DNA from: Polytrichum commune
Lineage: Eukaryota > Streptophyta > Polytrichopsida > Polytrichales > Polytrichaceae
NCBI GenBank assembly: GCA_950295325.1
Contig: OX485804.1
Span: 44,628,429-44,692,428 of the forward strand
Direction: 5' to 3'
DNA length: 64,000 nucleotides
The translations under genes and the position numbers were made by a program. This document shows positions 22,909 through 36,500 of the stretch, piece by piece (the first letter of the stretch is position 1; each line of letters starts with the position of its first letter). Under the pieces are notes generated by a model. That model worked only from the letters and a program-made list of their open reading frames with translations. It was not told the DNA's origin and did not search any database.

Positions 22909-25900
22909 TAAGTCCAAACTTCCATGTTGTCAACGACTAAGATTGCACGGATTGACCTCAAAATGAACTAGGACTTAGGGCTTGGGAACCCGTGTAACCG
23001 TCCCTTGGTGTTGTGGTGATCAACCTTCTTGGAGGTTATTTCCATACTTGCTACAGGAAAACTCACATGTTGATTCAAGTTCATTGGCAAGTGGCCCTTC
23101 CTCCTTGTGGTTCACATGTTTCAATAAACCAACCTTGGCCCCACCCATGGTATCTCACATTGAGACCTGTTGTGAGTATAGGGTCCTTGCACCTCATTTC
23201 GGGAAGTTGTGGAAATATCTCCCTATAATTTTTCTTTGATGTCAGAAATCGGGTTCATGTGCCTCCAATAATGCCCCTTCTGAGCAACCACTGAGAACAA
23301 TAGAGTTATTCGTAAAATAAAGTAGATGAAACCATGGGTTTAGTCCCAAACTATGAGTTTATGAGCATTAACACAAAGTCATCCAAGTTTCCTTAATGCT
23401 TTAATCACCATACACTAAAGAGTGGTGTCATCGTAATGAAATTCATCTTTCTAGCTTGTCCTACTAGGATGCATGGTTGGGCCAAGCTAGCCTTGCATAG
23501 GTCGATCCAAGATTTAGGACAATAAGTACCATGCACATAACTTATTTTAAGCCAAAAAATTCTTTCAAAATTTGAGAGATGAAGAGGGGAAGTCCCAAGA
23601 ATTCCACCCAATTGTCAAAATAGGCTCCAATACACGACGAGCTAATGAGCTCTTAATAAAAACAATTCTCAAAGAAGGATCAAACAAATGGCTTTGTCCC
23701 TTTGTGAGGGACTTTACAAATAACTCTAATATAACTTGCCTATATGCAACGTCACTCTTCAACGTGTACCTTGCATGCAAAAAGAACCCTTTAAGAAATG
23801 AGATTAGTTAGATGCAAGGAAAACAACCTTCATTTGAAGGTCTTGGGTTTTGCTAACATAATTCAAGATGCAATTGAATCATGACATGAGTGGAATTTAT
23901 TGAACTTCTACTCTTAAGATTATAAGAGAATGAAAACTTTGGACAAGGTTTAAGTAATAAGAACAACATTTCATGATGAAAACAACTACCGTAGTTCTCT
24001 AGCAGCTTGGGCACCTTTCTACCTAATAATTAATCAAAATGCGAAAGTAAGTCAGGCAACCCAAAAAATACTATTCTAAAATTAGGCGGATTCAAATTAG
24101 ACATTCATCCAAGTCATTTCTATAATTCATGAATGGTTTTCCTAATTTCATCTATGGAGGCTATAATTAACCTAAACACTTCCCTCAACCAACATTCTTT
24201 ACCCTAAAATCTGTCTTTTACTTGTATGTTAGACACTGTTGAAGTTATTTGATGCTACTCTGTTGGATTTCAATGAATGTCATTTGCATTATTTGGATTT
24301 TAGGCATTCTTTGAATGCTTTTTTTCTGTTCTTTTTTTTGTTTTTGACACTCAATGAAATTAATTTTCCAAAAATTTAAGCATCTTTAAAAGTAATTATT
24401 TTTTGCCCAGGCTGCCAGAGAGCTACATATTGTGAAATACAAGAATACATCCACATGTTTCCGCAAAAAAAAAAAAAAAAAAAATCCCCATTCAAATGAA
24501 GTTCATTTTGGTTCCACAATAGAAAGGAGGTCAAAGTTCCCCTCATGAGATTTCCACCTCCACCCACAAACTATGCCAATCACTGATTCTTGTTCTCATG
24601 GGGAAAATTATGCATAATTCCATTGTAGAGGGGGTTTCGATTTTTTGTATTTATCCTTCAATGGTTTTTGCCAAACCTGGCTAGCACATAGAAGTGTGCC
24701 CTTTGTGGGGGGGGGGGGGGGGGGGGGAGGAAAACCTTACTTGAATTTTCAATGTCAATGGCCATGCATTATTTGGCCAACTATCTCAATAGACCTTATC
24801 TATATAAGGCCGAGGCAGCCGTAGTCGACCATGTGCATTTAACCACTCACAAGGGTCATGTAATGCTAACATGGATGAAATCTATATTTTTTAGGCAAAC
24901 AGAAGTTAACTCCTAAAGGATCGGGAGGCCACATTTGGCCTTTTCAACAATTTTGTGAAGAGCCACAAAGTTGGGATCATTATCAACTTGAATGAGGTAA
25001 AGTGCGGGGGTTTATACCGTAATTGTTCATGTTGTGCCCAAAAATGGTGTTTTTAGAATTTAATATGGTATTCTTTCAAGACATAAACGTGGTGATGTCT
25101 CCAAATTTTGGCTTTGGGCATGCCTAAAAGGCTTCACATGAGCCAATAGTTTTAGTGGCCGTGATAAAGGGTGCAACAGGGATGGAATGGGTTCGGTGGG
25201 CCATACCAAAGCACATAGTAGGGCATCCAGGTAGGGATAGGGACAACTCACCACATTATTCCCTCTAGCCTAGATAGAGGAACCACACCCGCAGTTGGCA
25301 CTCCGAGATAAGGATCTGTCATAGCTAGTTGTAGGTTGTGCTAGAGTGGGCCTAGGATGTTCCCTTTCCAACTTTTTCTCTCCTTCTAGTGTGCATGCTC
25401 CCACGGTTTATAAGACATTTAATTCCACAAATGTATCAAAGGCTTATATATATATATATATACCTACCTATATATGTATTGGATTCCTAAATTTCCACAA
25501 TTGTGTGTTTCATGTATGTAAACGTTATAATTGGAGCACTTTGTAGTCACGCATATAACAAGGCCCCTAGACCACACAGAATATAACCAAATCGAGTTTG
25601 TCTAAACGGTGATGTGTCATGAAATCCACGGTAATGGATATGATGTGGAGATGTCACCCAAAAAAGCTTTAACTTCCAAGTTAATCACATTCTTTATTGA
25701 CAATTTCACTTTGGGAATGAAATCCCATTCAATTGTTTATGTACTAAGTGGAAGTGAACATATATATTGGATTTTGGGCCTTCAAGTTGAAGTTGAGGTG
25801 CACTCAATATGGATTTTGTGAACTAGATGACCTTTAAGAATGCAAGGATAACTTTTTTTTCGAAGTCGGGCAGGGTTGGCAACGTTTTTTGATCGGCTTT

Positions 25901-25987
25901 AGAATAGTTTTTGGGAGGGTTGCTCAAAGGTTGCGGGTTGTGGGCCCTGGCCCTTATCTTATCAAGGAACCCCTTCCTTAAAATGCT
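22909..25987. other. Gene-free stretch with simple repeats
   Basis: AT-rich with poly-A (24466-24484), poly-T (24318-24341) and poly-G tracts and a (TA)n run at 25445-25463. Short frames at 23405-23811 show no motif I can name. No element ends were recognised. Confidence 0.5.
24706..24727 (+). repeat. Poly-G run of about 22
   Basis: An uninterrupted G tract, long for a eukaryotic genome and prone to sequencing length error. Shorter G/C runs occur at 1662-1674, 6407-6417 and 49960-49973. Confidence 0.85.
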
Positions 25988-26735
25988 CGTTGGGGGCAAG
26001 GCTGATTTTTCACAAAGTTTTTGCCTGTCCACGTCCAAAAAACTTGAATTGAAAGGCAAAAAAAATTGCAACCCGTCCCAAAACCGGTAATTTCTAAACC
26101 AACCTGTCCATGGAAAGGTTAAAGAAAAAACAACCCGTCCCAAAACTGGTAATTTCTAAACCAACCCGGCCATGGAAAGGTTAAAGAAAAAACAACTCGT
26201 CCCAAAACCGGTTTGAAAATGAAAATACCCATCCCGCAAGAGGTATAAATAAGTCTCTTACAATGTTGGTAAAAAATTAGAAAAAAAAAACCGAAAGATG
26301 TTGACATGTGACTGGTTGCACTTGGAAACAATAGGATCTTGACAAATTATGCCTTCAATGTTCGTCAGTTATCTATTTTTTGCTGTCGATTCTCATCTTT
26401 CTAGTACACCCCATTCTAAATTTTGTGGTTGATGAATTAATGTATGCAGGTGAATCAAGCACTTCAAGATTGATATTTTGATTGGGTATTAGTGGTTTGA
26501 TTGCATTATATTCACATGTCATAATGTAACTAATATTCGTACCATTTCTTTTTTTTTGAAAAAAATTATCAAAAAATTATTTATTTTTAGAATTCGTCCA
26601 AAGTGAATTTGACACGTCCAAAAACCGGTTCATTTTCTAAGAACCCGTCCACTGGAAATGTTATTTTTTATGAACATGTCCCTGGACATGTTAGGGACCT
26701 TGTGAAAAATCACCACTGGTTGGGGGTGTTGTAGT
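25988..26735. mobile_element. Inverted-repeat element with TGATTTTTCACAA ends and internal tandem repeats
   Basis: The left end GCTGATTTTTCACAAAG (near 26000) matches the reverse complement of CTTGTGAAAAATCACC (near 26699-26714), with GTTGGGGG/CCCCCAAC flanking sequence also inverted. Inside, 26071-26215 is about 2.3 copies of a 67-bp unit (CCCGTCCCAAAACCGGTAAT and CCATGGAAAGGTTAAAGAAA). A degraded family B copy lies at about 26230-26370. No coding capacity was recognised. Confidence 0.6.
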
Positions 26736-27286
26736 GTCTGGCATATTCTACATGTGGATGGTTAAAATTAGTGTGGTCCACATTAAATGGAATGTTAAGA
26801 CGGATGTGGGATGCTAAACTATTTCTTTCATGTTGTTCGTCTCATCCAGATCCTCCGCCACGGATGAGATTTAACATTCATCCATTCAAGCATGTGGATG
26901 AAAAATGGGGGACATTCTCATCGACAATCTCCAGGCATTCATCCTCCTGGTAGACCCTTAGGAAGCCAGCCCCGCCATCTCCAAATTCGAAAAGAGAATT
27001 TTGTAGCGCCAATTTTGTATTCAAAACTCCTCTTTACAATACTACTGAAGCATGTCTCCGAGGATGATCAGTTGCTGCAATTGGAACGAGAATTTGTTGT
27101 GATTACAATGAATGGCGGAGTCTAATGAAGTAGTATCATGTTTATAAGAAGCACCAAGGGATGCTACTGACTTTCACTACAAGTTCGTGAAGGATTTTGA
27201 GGTTTCTCGATCAGCTCCAGTGTATCTGGAGCCGAGCCTGATTCAGGTTGAGAATCGCTTAGAATTCAGTGCAGTTACAGAATTGA

Positions 27287-30200
27287 ATGCTTCATTGCAT
27301 TGTTCTTTCGACGTTCTATTTAGTGAATCATCACGAAATGACATTCTGGCCGAGGGAGACAGTGTATAATGATGGCAGAATGCACGAATCAAGAAAATCG
27401 AGCACTAATTTCAAGTTTCCACAGTGGTCAATCAATTCGAAGCCTGAACGTCGTACGTACGGAGGTGCAGCCGCTGTACCTCTCAATGTTAGTCAGCTGC
27501 CTGCATCAATGCCAACTCCTACAACAAATCGTGTCGATTTTATCAAGACGGTGAGGGTGACGAGCAGTGCTGAAAACCAGAAGCATTTCGATTCAATTTT
27601 GATTCAAGAGAGGAACATTCACGACAGTAATGATCGTGGCCACATCAGCAGATGCACTTCAAATTCCAGATTATCTCGAGAGCTATGTGATGAGATTCAG
27701 AAAACTAATGCCGTGTCGTCATTAGACTGCAACGCTGATCTACCACCTGGCACCGGAGTGTATTATACTCCGAGTAGATCTATTAACTCAAAGGGCTATG
27801 GACATGTCCGTAGTGATATGCAGGGATTATCACTCCTTGCAGACGTTTCTTGCGAAGCCAATTGCAATAATCGGCGCTCTCGTAACATGAATTTGAAGAG
27901 ACCGGGGAGTACTCCTGCCTACAAGGTATCCAAGAATCGTTAAGACTTGATGAAAAGTATCTATTTGTCAGAATTTATTACCACTTACTGTAGTTCTGTG
28001 CGTCATTCCCTCCTTATCGTTTAGAATTGAATATTCAGGAAGTGCTGGCTGTCCTGCATTTGGGAAGAATTGTATCCGACTAGAAAGAACGATCTGAATA
28101 CTAGTTAATGAGTCACTTCTGGTTTATCTTATTGCAAGGGGCACAACACTCTCCAGCGTCCAAGTCATCCAAGTAAGACGATTCCCACGGTGCTAACAGA
28201 CGTGTACAAGGTAAGCTACTATAAAGTTCCACAATTCAATGTGGTGACGGAAAAGCACGATAAGAATCTCAATCGGTTTGTGACTTATTGCGAAAGAGAG
28301 AATATTTTATCTAATCTAGGTATGTAGGTAATGGCTGATGAATTTGGTAGCAATTAGTACTGAAGATGGTCAAACACATAACAATTTCCTTCAGATTGGA
28401 AACGTACTTGTTCCAGCATATATACGATGCAGATGTATGTTATGTCTTCTCAGGTCATTGGAAAAGAATCATGTGATCAAATCGATAAGGCGCGAAAGCT
28501 TGGCTTGGGATATCCTTTGTGCAAGGATCTAACGATGCTCACTGATAGCTTCTCGCATTTGTATTTTAAGAATCTCGTGGCCCCGTGGGATGTATGAGTC
28601 ACAAATTGTTATTTCTCGTAGACATCCATTTTATGAGAGTATTACTGCAGATTCTTCAGGGTGTTATGGAGAAGATTTCTAGTCAAACACAAGTTTCGTG
28701 CACGAACGAGATCCGAATCGGAGAAATGTTTTTCCCTGTTTTCTTCCTGATAAGCCGTGTAGATCTTTCACTATAAACGAGCTAATCGATGATAAGTTAC
28801 CTACATTTGGCTCGTGTTTTGCATACTGAAATTTGAATCCTTCTTAGATTGTGAAAAAAATGCGTACACCGCGGAAGACACTGCCGAACAGCGTACACCA
28901 GCGCTTTTCAAGTAGTCAAGAGCACAATTCCGCGGATAACCAGCTACCTCCGAGTTCGCGAGGCCTTTCATCCTTGGCCGCAAATCATCCAGAAAATGAA
29001 GGCGTCCGCCTCTTCTACAACACGGAAGCTGGACGCGCTCTGTTGTTCTCCAAGTGCATGCGTAATTATCCAACCAAGAATGTCCATTATCCTGGCTGTG
29101 ATAATCTCTCTGCAACACCTTTCCGTAGCAGGAAGAGATCTTCTCATGTCACAGAGAGCGATACAGGAACTGCCACTTGCACTGAGCTCACTCAGCCTGT
29201 TCCAAGTATCAAGAAATCAGTGAGGTTTTCTCGACCTCCGCGTCCGCTTGAAAATCGAATGAACGAGAAAATCAAAGTAAAGCGTGCGCAAGTTTACTCT
29301 AAAAGAATTCTGGAGTTCATCGGTAACTCAAGTATCTCCGAGAAGCTTATTCGTGAAGCTGTAGGAAACAATCCTGACACAAGCAAGGCCCTAAGACTGT
29401 AAGAGTATACAAACCTTCCACATCTCCCTGAAGAGTCACTGCATGAGGTCCATTCGATCGATACAAAGAATAGATGTATCTTTTGGATAAATAACTTCTA
29501 ATCTTGACATATGGGGACATATGCTAATGATCCACTATATGCTGTAACTAGTCAGCTTGAGTTGAGGAAAAGTTGCTATAATAACAGTAATTCGTAAAAA
29601 AATTGGTGGTGGAGGTATAACACCTCCATTAGACTCTTCTATGAATTAGCATTGGACTTGGTGCGGATGAAAGAATAAGACATTGCAACCAGGAAGCGCT
29701 ACTTCGAAGATTGCAAATATGTGGACACCTCGGTTTATGGCCATCCTCATATTCTTGATTGTTTACAAGGTTGCTGGCGGAGCGTAAACTCAAACGCATT
29801 GGTGATGGAGGGAAAGGAAAAGCGTATGTTTACGTGGTATGGCCTGTTCTGGCATGTACTTGTCATTCAACATTGCTCTGTAAACTTAGCGTGTATCTTA
29901 GTTCTAAGAATAATACCCGATCGATAAGCACAATTATCATCTTCGCATCATCTTCGCATCATGAATTCTACCCGAGGCCGCTCGCTTATTTGTAAACCGT
30001 CTGTTTGAGATTTCTAAGCTACCTTCATTGTGACAAAATTTACCTATTCCAGGCTACGCCCAAGGGGTTACTTGAGATACAAGAAATAGAGGTTGGCGGT
30101 GAACTCGTTGCAGGGTCGACTCCAGAGTCCGAAAGTGCATCCTCTTGCAATCCAACGAGCGCCGGAACTTGCGTTACAAATCTTTCCAAATCTTTCTCCA

Positions 30201-30406
30201 TCGACGTTGAAGATGACGACCAGGAGGAACAGGTTCATCAGCCGAAAGACCTGATCCCCTCAGGTTGTGCTGCGGCCATTCTAGCTGAATCAAACTGTTC
30301 CAGTTCACCTGAGGTTCAGGAATCACGAGGTTGCTTACTTCTGGATACTCTTCATACACCTGGTAACATTCAGTTCGATGTATCTGGAGAAAGTGTCATT
30401 ACCTAG
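27287..30406 (+). CDS. Unrecognised 5-exon gene with winged-helix-like segment
   Basis: Proposed exons are 27287-27925, 28139-28210, 28848-29398, 29770-29836 and 30053-30406. All junctions are GT-AG and phases agree (0, 0, 2, 0), giving about 560 residues. The first two exons are polar, Ser/Asn/Arg-rich and probably disordered. Exon 3 carries a basic stretch, KKSVRFSRPPRPLENR, then KRAQVYSKRILEFIG and SEKLIREAVGNNPDTSKALR. Joined to exon 4 (LLLAERKLKRIGDGG, then KAYVYV) this reads like a winged helix: two helices, a recognition-helix candidate and a Gly-rich wing. Exon 5 starts ATPKGLLEIQEIEV and turns acidic and Ser-rich. I infer a nuclear, possibly DNA-binding protein, but I do not recognise the family. 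The start is uncertain: 27320 or 27380 are other in-frame ATGs, and another open frame at 27187-27369 could belong to a 5' exon. Splicing of exon 4 rests on phase and on the sense of the joined protein. A gene is likely; its exact structure is moderate. Confidence 0.5.
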
Positions 30407-32289
30407 AAATTAACACGAACTTGCAGATTGCAGGGCTGCTTTTCTTTGGGATTTGGCCATAGAAAACTTTTGATTCCCACAGTTTGCGTAGTGACCAGTG
30501 TGAGAGCTCGAATCTCCCCGGCCTTTTACGACTTGAATCGTGAATACTGTGTCACGTACGATAAGAAGGATTACCTATGTCCTTTCAGGGCCAAAGTCAT
30601 GGGTCGATAAACTTGTCAGAACAAGACTATTTTGCTGCACGAGGTTTGCAGCATTTTGACCTGAATTTTACAAATTCGGGCGTGGTAGAAGTCTTTTGCA
30701 GGTAGAGGCTGCTAGAATTACCAGGATCTTTACGATTTAAATCGCTAATAACGTGATGGTGACAGTTCAGGGTTCCAGGGTCGAAGGCCTGCAAAGAAAA
30801 ACTCACTGATAGCATAAGACTCGTTCGTTGCACAAGAACTACTGAGATCTGCAACTTCTTGTCCTGACTTTGTAAATATTGCATCTCTACAGCTTCTGCA
30901 GGTAGAGGCTGATGTGCAATGTTCGTGATTCTCTCGTGCAATCTGTTTCTTTTGCGTCATCCTATACAGATGAAGGCTAGCTCAGTGTCCCAATTGACAG
31001 TGACGATGATAAGTGAAAATGCAGAGTATACCTAGGTCACACATGAAGCTTCGATTTACAACAGTTGTTCCGTTACTTTTGATGACTTTGCTAAGTCTCT
31101 CTGCGTAGGTTAGAGTATTCTTCAGTTTGAAGTACTGTGTTGTTACCCTGATGTTCTCTAACACAACGAGGTCTAGATTGAAGAGCAACTCCTTTGATCA
31201 CTGAAAAATGATTCTCGATATTATCGGCTTTCTACGGGTTTTTGGGGCCTAAGGCAGATGCTCAGATGTTTTCTAGATCTTTATTACCTGACCTGAATTT
31301 ATAAAGATCTGGAAAACATTTGGACTTTACCCACCGAATAATTTGTTGGTCAATAGAACTTGTCAATGAACAATAGAAACAGGTAACCCTCTAAACCTTC
31401 CCCACCCTGCCTTCAGAATCAAGGTCAATGGAGTTTTTGAGGGTTGGAAAATGAAGATTTATTGTCACATAATGGTAATGGTATGATAATGGTATGTCGA
31501 ATTGCATGTGATACTGGTCGATTGGTGAGAGATTCAGTTTATAATAGTGATCATAACTAACAGGGGCTACCGTATGCTTTTCTATCTAATGTTGATAGCA
31601 ATTCATTCATAACCTTCAATCATATGTTCGCAAGTAGATCAATTAACACACTCCTCTCATCAATTATATACTAGATAGCGTGCATGAGGATAATGACTAC
31701 TGTAAAGAATAGGAGTGAGTTTCGGGAGCTGTGAACTACCTACTATATATGATAGCCAAGGTCCGAGATGACCCTAAACTACCGGGTGATAGTGGAGAGG
31801 TACCACTTCTGAATGGAGTGGTTGGCAATTCAATTTCCATTGCGAAATCTTCTCTACTTGACGGAAACAACTAGCTAGGTAGGTAGGAAGCTAAGAGCCC
31901 ACCCACTTGCAAGGTAGGCAATAGACCCTACCCCGCACCAAGAGGATTCTTGAGCAAGGTAGGGCCAACATGCTCAAATTCACGTTAGATTGCCCGACGT
32001 TGGTTATTTATTTATTTATGGATGGTAGCCACTATCCTCCTGCCTACTATCAAGTGTTACAATCAAGATGAGGTGGCAAGCTCTGATAGAAACAACAATA
32101 GATATCATTTTCTTGGTAGGTAGATAGGGTAGGAACGAGGTCATAGCTGGGCTCCTGAGTGCCAACCAGGAGCCGGCTATGTGGCAAGCCACCTCATCTA
32201 GACTGCTATACATAGTCTCACATGTGCTCTAAACTCCGCTTCCACGTACGCAACCATGTGGGACTACCTTGTAAGGTAGACGTGTATTA

Positions 32290-32640
32290 TTTCAAATACT
32301 TTTCTCTTTGCACCCACTTCTTATAGGACATGAAACACACAATTAGTGCAAGATGATTAGCACATTCAAATCCATCCAGAAAGCCATTTGCCTCATAATT
32401 TTCAGAGCTCATATGAATATCTTATTCAATACCAAAGTGGAGATTCTCCTGCTCATCAAGTGGTCATTATAGGTCCCCCCCCAAATCATGTTGCCTGTTA
32501 TCCCTAGATGATTGAGTACGTTTTGCGCACGTAGTCCAATCTCTTTCGCACACATGTCTTTTTTGGTGTCCGTTCTTAGATCCGCACCTAACCACATACC
32601 ACTCAAATACAGGTGTCTAGATTATCGCTACATTTTGATT
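32290..32640 (-). repeat. Family E2 repeat copy, reverse
   Basis: CTTATAGGACATGAAACACA, AGAGCTCATATGAATATC and AACCACATACCACTCAAATA. The short open frames it yields are not conserved between copies. Confidence 0.65.
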
Positions 32641-33237
32641 TAGACACGTCTACTTTACATGTAAACTTCCCTCGCCCTGGAACTCTCATCACGTTGTGGG
32701 TGCTTCCACTTCTATAGAAAAATCGTCTCATCCAGTTAGCGATAGAGAAACACATACAGTTGTCATTCCAAGTTCCAGTCGCGGAGTTAAGATGCAAAAG
32801 TTATATGATAGGAGGCCTCAAAATCGAGATTTTCATCTCCCTTTTGAGTGATTATCACATATTTTGAGCATATACTCCAAATGTCATCGTAACACATGTC
32901 TTTTTAGCATCCGCCTTCTTAACTAGGTACAAGCCCTTGTTCTACGCCCCTCAAATACAGGTGTCCAATTGAGAAGAGTGACCACATAAGACCCAGAATA
33001 TAGCTGTCACATTCGATCGCCCTGAGCTCGCATTGGGAATAGTTGCTGGTGATACGTTACCTCGTGTAGAGTTCATGCATCCCTCCGAGCTACGACAGAT
33101 GACACAGTTTGCAAGGCCTTCAGATGTAGAGATTCTCTCTTCTTTTTAGTGGGGAAAGAGAAGGGCAAAATTGGCTGCCCATGTGTGTTGGCTTCCCCTG
33201 CAATTGTTTCTGAACACCAAAGCTTCCTATGTGTGCT

Positions 33238-33300
33238 TTCTCGCATCTCCTCTCCTCTCTCCTGTCCTCTCCTGTCCTCTCCTCTCCTCTCCTGCCCTGC
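33238..33300 (+). repeat. (CTCTC/CTGTC)n low-complexity tract
   Basis: A pyrimidine-only run of CCTCTCCTCTC and CCTGTCC units about 250 bases beyond the GT32 stop codon. Confidence 0.85.
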
Positions 33301-33402
33301 GCATCTGCTGCAAGCCTCGGCCCTTCGTGGTGACCAAGGTGTTTTGTACAAGGTGACAAAGTCATCTCCGATGATATTGTACATTTGGCTACATTAATCC
33401 AC

Positions 33403-33457
33403 TTCTATCTATCTATCTATCTATCTATCTATCGATATATCGATCTATCTATCTATG
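33403..33457 (+). repeat. (ATCT)n microsatellite with central palindrome
   Basis: ATCT units surround ATCGATATATCGAT. Lies just past the stop of the GT32 gene, on its 3' side. Confidence 0.9.
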
Positions 33458-33544
33458 ACCTGTGATTGAGTTGAGTCGATTTGGGTTGACTTGTGTTGTG
33501 TTGAGTTGTGTTGTGAGTTCCAGGAGCTCAGGTTTTACGAACCT

Positions 33545-36500
33545 TCAAAGGAGGTCTGTACATCGCATGCAATTTCGGTTCAAGATGATTTCAACAAGGC
33601 TTCCCGTCTCTGGGACGAGCCGCACGGTCTGTGCATTCCACAGGTGTAGTGCATAAGCCTCGTTCAAAATCCTGTCCAGCAAGAGGCTTTGCTCAAGGTT
33701 TCCACGGTAGTCGGTCGGCGCCTTTAGGTACCTGCGGGGACAGAGAGGAGCTTCAGGACTCTTCACGAATTTGTTCGAAAAATTTGTTCAGATGAGATGA
33801 GATTGAGATTGCCTGGGTCGAACACTCCTCCACCATGGTGAAGGTAGAGAGGTCTTGAATGGTTACTTTTTCGGACTAGCCCACTTCTCCCAGGATATGG
33901 GAAACACACCATTAGTCCAAAAGTGAGGCCGTTAGTCACTTTCGTCATAATTTTGAAGCCCGTATGAATATCTTATTCACTATCAAAGTGAAGATTCCCG
34001 TGCTCATTAGTTGATCGTACAGGTCCCCCCAATTATGCTGACTATGGAGCCTAGAATGGTTACCATAGTTTGAGCACAGTCCAATCTCTTCTTGAACACA
34101 TGACTTATTGGTATCCATTCTTGGAGCCACACCAAACCACATACCACTCAAATGTACGTGTCCTAAAAAGAGTAGCATTGGAATAAGGGATGTCTACCTT
34201 ACACATAGGCGGGTGAAGAGATGAAAGAGATGAGGGAGATGCCTTGTCAAGATCGAGTTGTGACTAGAATCATGCATGATTTATCAAGACAAAAGACATT
34301 CTCTGGAATACACAAGGAAAGGCAGGGATTGAAATCTACCTTTTGACTTCATACAAGCTGATTGGGAAGAATGCAAAAGGGCGTTGGACACTTAGAAGAT
34401 CCGGCTCATCCAGCCAACGTTTGCCTCCCGCATGGGTAGTGTTTGTGGCCACACGGTTCAGTAACCCGGCCCCATTCCACCCTAGTAGTTTTTCATCATA
34501 AGTTGCAGTAAACTCCTCAATGCACGCCTTCAGAAAAGGACTGCAAGGAGCAAAGCCAGTAATGTTTTGTGAACAAGGCATAAGTAACCAGACAGGAAAC
34601 CAAGAGCTGAACTTTTCTTGTAGAGTATGGATCATAACCTACTTTCAATATGGTTTTGTTAAGCATGATTGAAAGTTGTTCTTGGCAGCTACGGTGTGCT
34701 AAGAGAGTTGTATTGATTCCATACCAATAACAACACATGGTAGATTAGAAGACAACAAGTTTCAAACCACACCTGAGCTTGTCGAAGGCCATGAAAGCTC
34801 CATTAAGGACCACCTCCCCATCCTTGAGAACTGTTGAAGCTACACTGTTGTGCAACGTGGGTAAAGCCTTCACAAGGATCATGTCCATATCCAGCCATAC
34901 TCCCCCATACCTGTGCAAAATGCCACTTATCGAGTGTCAATACTTCTTTTAGTCGTCATAATCGAATCTTTGCATGAACTTCACCACTTCAGGACATGGG
35001 GAGTAGAACCACTGGCAAAGATGTGGGTCGTAGGATGGTCCATAAGGTGGTCAGATACAACAGACTAGATTCCGGCAATAAGGTGAAATTGAAAGATATT
35101 TGTTTCTTTCACCCAAGTGACAAAATCAATGAATAGGTCAGACATTCCACTCACTTGTACAAAGCAGCTATGCGCAACAATTCTGTATAGTGGATGTAGA
35201 ATAAGTTGGTATTTCGCCATTCAGTCCAGATATAAGCAAACTCAATTGCAGGGGTGCGCCCTAAAAGTTCCTCTAGATTTGGTCTCACCACTGCAATTTT
35301 GTATCTGCATACAACGTACACATTTTCAGTTAAAATAAGATTCTATTGAGACAGCAGCACTCCTTCAATCTATCAGCATATGAAGTAGCTCCTAGAATTT
35401 GTAAGACGTATGTTGATGGGAATCTGAGTCTAACCCCAGATCTAGTGGAATGTACATGGCAGCAAAGAGCAAGAGCAAGAGCAAGGATAAAATACAACAT
35501 AGATTGCAAAAGGAAGTATAATCTTAAAGTCAAATGATGTTTACCCTTCATTGACAAAGGCATCGAAGAATTCGAAATCGATTGTCTCTGTGAACACTAC
35601 AATGCACGCCTGAGAGTGGAAGTGAAGGAGAGTCTCCATGGCACGCTGGTGGCGAGTTGTGTATGTCCATGGGGCTGTCGTCCAGGCCATGAAGATCCTC
35701 ATAGTGCACTTCTCTTGTTTAAAGAATTCAGACAGAAACTTTGAGAACTTTAGTGTGCGACTCAAGGTTGGGTAGAAACCCCATTTCAGTGTATCATCTA
35801 GTTCATCCTCATCAGCATCTGCCTCATCAGTTTCATCGGCCTCATCTGATTTATCTTCCTCTGTGGATTCTATCACATTGGATTCAGTTTCTGCAGAAAT
35901 TTTCTGTTCCTCCCCTTCCTTAGAAGCTATACCATCAAGATTCGTTCCTGCCCTTCCAGATTGCTGATCTTCAGATAAGTTTGTGTTTTCTTGAACCAAA
36001 TGAGGAGAAAAACCTCTAGAATTAAGCTCCTTAAGTTCACCTGTTCCTTGCACTGACCTGTCCAGGTTCTTGTCCTCCTCCCTCACAGGGCTTGGAAAAC
36101 TACTGTTAGTTACGGCATAATCAGTTGGTAATATCAGGTGGCCACTTCCCTGCTGAAAAAGCTTCTGACCACTACCTCTCAAATGTTTATGAGTCATTTG
36201 AGGCTCTCTGTCATATTCACCTGCCCTCAATGACTTCAGAATAGCTTTATCACTCTTCGTCATCCCAGAGCCAGGAAGGGTGTCAGGATCTTGCAACATT
36301 GGGTTATTCTCTGGAATCATGGGATTGAAAGCATTGGCGTGTCTCTTTATCTTATTCTTCTGGGAAGAGGGATTCCTTCCAGATGAGCTCTCTTCATCAA
36401 GCATCAAAGCATCTTCAATCTCCAAAACGTGCTCAAGTTTCTGCTGCACATTCTCATCCAAAAGTTCATCATCACTGTTGTACCTTTCTTTCCAAGCATT

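Larger units (their letters stand above)
30407..33403. other. Intergenic stretch between the unrecognised gene and GT32
   Basis: 30600-31200 looks gene-like in base composition (short minus-strand frames at 30627-30960), but I found no consistent exon chain. After 31700 it carries AT-rich spacer and the E2 copy at 32290. Confidence 0.45.

Noticed and set aside
28585-28776. Extra exon of the unrecognised gene
   Set aside because: No acceptor in phase with the flanking exons, and the frame has no similarity in composition to them.
32409-32606. Short frames with SGMWLGADLRTDTKKD-like sequence in several places
   Set aside because: They follow dispersed family E2 DNA copies, and the frame is not maintained between copies.
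33403-33457. CRISPR-like periodicity
   Set aside because: The periodic sequence is a simple ATCT microsatellite; no repeat-spacer structure exists anywhere in the window.
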